A stretch of 32,367 nucleotides of DNA from a virus: positions 1 to 32,367 of the IMG/VR virus record IMGVR_UViG_3300034374_001672; one strand, given 5' to 3'. Made by a program: the position numbers and the translations under genes. Positions 30,718-32,367 of the stretch are shown one piece after another; positions within the stretch are counted from its first letter, which is position 1; each line of letters starts with the position of its first letter. Below the pieces are notes generated by a model. The model worked only from the letters and a program-made list of their open reading frames with translations. It had not been told where the DNA came from and made no database searches.

Positions 30718-30851
30718 TATTTTTTCCCTCTCTTTTTTATTTTTTTTATCTTACCATTTTTTGTTCTAGCAAACCTATGTGTTTTAGTTTCTCTGATTAA
30801 TGTACCAGAATATCTTTTACCACCATAAGTCCAACTTACTCTTTTAGCCAT
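30717..30851 (-). CDS. Small basic protein, 44 aa
   Basis: Starts at ATG 30851, one base after the previous TAG; an ATG at 30905 is in frame but lies inside the neighbouring gene and lacks a ribosome site. Reads MAKRVSWTYGGKRYSGTLIR and ends KIKKIKKRGKK. Shares the basic character of its two neighbours. Confidence 0.6.
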   Translation of the reverse strand: MAKRVSWTYGGKRYSGTLIRETKTHRFARTKNGKIKKIKKRGKK

Positions 30852-30852
30852 A

Positions 30853-31155
30853 CTACCACTTAACCTTGTTTGCCCAATATGCACCTGACATTTTGCCCCT
30901 AGCAATATTCTTACGATGCCTAGCCTTAAATGACCTACGTTTTGCTTTCATTCTAGCAGACTCTCCCTTTTTAGGTTTACCTGCTGTCTTAGCACCTTTC
31001 TGTCCAAACCTAATTAACTTAACTTTACTGCCTACTTTTGCAAGTACAACATGTGATTTAGTTCTATGATTTGGTGTTCTTTTGGGTTTATTATAACCAC
31101 TTAAACCAAATCTAGCTAGTCTTGGATCTCTTTTGCTTCTCCTTTTTTTAGGCAT
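30853..31155 (-). CDS. Basic phage protein (DUF6321-like), 100 aa
   Basis: MPKKRRSKRDPRLARFGLSG, then YNKPKRTPNH, VGSKVKLIRFGQKGAKTAGK, and a closing SFKARHRKNI and SGAYWANKVKW. I recall this as a conserved family of environmental phages (DUF6321; name from memory). It looks nearly ribosomal in charge, so DNA or RNA binding is likely, perhaps in the capsid. ATG overlaps the previous stop. Confidence 0.72.
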   Translation of the reverse strand: MPKKRRSKRDPRLARFGLSGYNKPKRTPNHRTKSHVVLAKVGSKVKLIRFGQKGAKTAGKPKKGESARMKAKRRSFKARHRKNIARGKMSGAYWANKVKW

Positions 31156-31382
31156 TACTTACCTCTAAATAATCCCTCTACTATATCTGCTACTAAATCA
31201 ACGCACTTTTCAAAAAAAATTTGTTCTTTTTCTTCAGATACAAAAGGTATATCAATTTTATCATTTATTTTACTAGCAAGTTCATCCTGAAACTCTTCAG
31301 ACTGTACCCAAGCAACTGCTTTTTCTTTAAACTGGTCAGCTTGAGATTCAGCAACTGCTAACATTATTTTTTTAATATCCAT
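31155..31382 (-). CDS. Acidic helical hypothetical protein, 75 aa
   Basis: MDIKKIMLAVAESQADQFKE then SEEFQDELASKINDKIDIPF; all-helical, without membrane segments, ending LVADIVEGLFRGK. Similar small proteins accompany lysis and basic-protein genes in phage contigs. Unknown function. Confidence 0.68.
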   Translation of the reverse strand: MDIKKIMLAVAESQADQFKEKAVAWVQSEEFQDELASKINDKIDIPFVSEEKEQIFFEKCVDLVADIVEGLFRGK

Positions 31383-31395
31383 TTTATTTTCCTAT

Positions 31396-31713
31396 TTAAT
31401 GTTTACCATTTAATCTACTTATAATGCCTTTGATTTCAGATACCTGATTATCTAAGTCATTAATCTCTTTTGTTACCCCATCAAACTTTCTATCTAATTT
31501 ATCGTCAGATTTATTCCACCTGTTTATTAATTTGATAACAATGTTTTCAATATTTTCTAAGTTCTCACTTTGCCCTTTGTTTTCTACTTCTAGTTGTTTT
31601 AATGCCTCGGCTTGTTCATTTCCTCTTTTGTTCATTGAATAAACCATGAACATAAACATAGCACCTACAGCACCAATCATACCAGCTTCTGAATATATTG
31701 CTAGAAAATCCAT
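31396..31713 (-). CDS. Holin-like membrane protein with coiled coil, 105 aa
   Basis: N-terminal hydrophobic segment about residues 8-27 (SEAGMIGAVGAMFMFMVYSM) followed by a basic residue pair and a long coiled coil (about 35-105). One TM plus cytoplasmic or periplasmic helix would fit a class III-type holin or a lysis accessory protein, in the operon of the M15 endolysin. ATG overlaps the stop of a -1 frame extension of the preceding gene (TAATG). Confidence 0.62.
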   Translation of the reverse strand: MDFLAIYSEAGMIGAVGAMFMFMVYSMNKRGNEQAEALKQLEVENKGQSENLENIENIVIKLINRWNKSDDKLDRKFDGVTKEINDLDNQVSEIKGIISRLNGKH

Positions 31714-31799
31714 TATCTCTTTCTCCGCATTTCTCTGTTAATAAAGTAATTATGATTAAAGTCATCTTCTGTGAGGACTACTTTCGTCTTTTCTTTTTT
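31713..31799 (-). other. Possible -1 frameshift extension at A AAA AAG
   Basis: The 106-aa gene contains A AAA AAG in frame (31793-31799), the classic slippery heptamer of E. coli dnaX. A -1 shift there replaces the last four residues by 26 others (KVVLTEDDFNHNYFINREMR in the middle) and ends at TAA 31713-31715, which overlaps the next ATG. The exact abutment suggests the -1 frame is read; a TTG start at 31805 in the same frame is an alternative. No strong downstream stem was found. Confidence 0.45.
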
Positions 31800-32098
31800 C
31801 CCCAAGACAAAGGGTTTAAATTTAATTCTGTTTCGTACCATTCTAATTGTTCTTGCATTTTAGTTATTTTGACTTCTTCCTCCTCTATGTGTTTTTCTAC
31901 AAGTTCTGCAATGTCAGTATTAGCAAGTTCCATTCTACGCTCAAGCTCTCCAATGCGATTTTCAATGCGTAAGTAGCCCATAACAACAAAGCCAACTCCC
32001 ACAATAATTTGAATAAGCCACTTAATGTTAAGACTAATACGAAAGTTATCATCAAGTTTTGTAACTCCATATGACCTGTACGTCTTTTCATTGCTCAT
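31778..32098 (-). CDS. Membrane / coiled-coil protein, lysis candidate, 106 aa
   Basis: Residues about 25-45 (KWLIQIIVGVGFVVMGYLRI) form one TM segment, followed by a coiled coil rich in Glu (RIGELERRMELANTDIAELV) and a basic end WGKKKRRK. The layout resembles holins or inner-membrane spanins. Starts ATGA-overlapping with the fibre stop. A second, longer product by frameshift is possible. Confidence 0.65.
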   Translation of the reverse strand: MSNEKTYRSYGVTKLDDNFRISLNIKWLIQIIVGVGFVVMGYLRIENRIGELERRMELANTDIAELVEKHIEEEEVKITKMQEQLEWYETELNLNPLSWGKKKRRK

Positions 32099-32367
32099 GG
32101 CTTATAATACTTATAAAAATCTTCTATATTTTCTGTATCTACAACTATAAAGATTGGACTAACGATATTATTGCCTGTACCGCTCCCACCAACAATGGCA
32201 TATGCATATAAGCCATCCTGATAAGGACTTTTGATTGTATCATTATCAAACAAGTGTAAAAAACTTGTATCACTAAATACTGGCACAAATTCTGCATCCA
32301 TTAACTCTTCTACTTCTATCCTTCTATTATCGTTGTAATCTACTAATGTTCCTATATTTGTGGTTCT
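32095..32367 (-). CDS. Tail fibre C-terminal part (gene enters at right edge)
   Basis: The frame is open from the right edge, with 22 codons before an internal ATG at 32301, so the gene starts outside. The incoming sequence RTTNIGTLVDYNDN looks like one more fibre repeat, and joining window base 2 to base 32367 puts it in frame with the fibre cut at the left edge (...TGSN). The remaining tail (LYAYAIVGGSGTGNNIVSPI, then EDFYKYYKP) would be the fibre tip or foot. If the join is wrong, it is an unknown partial protein. Confidence 0.62.
   Translation of the reverse strand, partial: RTTNIGTLVDYNDNRRIEVEELMDAEFVPVFSDTSFLHLFDNDTIKSPYQDGLYAYAIVGGSGTGNNIVSPIFIVVDTENIEDFYKYYKP

Overview
The window reads as an essentially complete genome of a small tailed (siphovirus-type) bacteriophage from an AT-rich host environment; gene style (terse, AT-rich, many tiny ORFs, small basic proteins) suggests an uncultured marine or aquatic phage, but the host cannot be read from the sequence. 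Gene content includes terminase large and probable small subunits, portal, scaffold, capsid, neck/tail completion proteins, tail tube, frameshifted tail chaperones, tape measure, tail tip, fibre, endolysin and a replication module. No integrase or recognisable lysogeny repressor is seen. A fibre gene runs off the left edge on the minus strand, and the minus-strand frame entering at the right edge continues it if the terminal t is counted once, so the window is probably a circular (or circularly permuted) contig of about 32.4 kb.

Layout. (1) 4157 leftwards to 1, then (through the circle) 32367 leftwards to 20831, minus strand: one long late operon, in transcription order scaffold, major capsid, small proteins, fibre, membrane/coiled-coil lysis candidates, basic proteins, M15-type endolysin, neck proteins, tail tube, chaperones, tape measure, tail tip. 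(2) 4242-7651, plus strand: terminase large subunit, portal, a head-tail protein and two small ORFs, divergent from the late operon. (3) 7631-8254, minus: probable terminase small subunit. (4) 8255-9105: an 850-bp intergenic control region with repeated ACTTGACA-type -35 boxes, inverted repeats and palindromes. (5) 9106-20856, plus: early/middle genes: small unknowns, a possible papain-like protein, HNH nuclease, cytosine methyltransferase, winged-helix replication protein, primase-helicase, metallophosphoesterase, SSB-like protein, NinG-like and NinB-like recombination proteins.

The most unusual content is not protein coding. Two RNA elements upstream of consecutive genes (9873-9929 and 10525-10584) fold as hammerhead self-cleaving ribozymes: all three stems pair in both, with different stem sequences but the same core, CUGAAGAU...GAAAC...GUC. 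They flank the gene for a 189-residue protein and would release a 655-nt mRNA. Second, a 24-bp palindrome (AAAAAGTTAAA, two variable bases, TTTAACTTTTT) recurs at six places with one further degenerate copy, in control regions, at gene ends and inside genes at linkers or tails, which looks like a dispersed protein-binding site. Third, there is a well-formed -1 frameshift signal in the tail chaperone genes and a second possible one (A AAA AAG) in a membrane protein gene. Fourth, a 90-nt three-way-junction RNA lies at 19755-19844.
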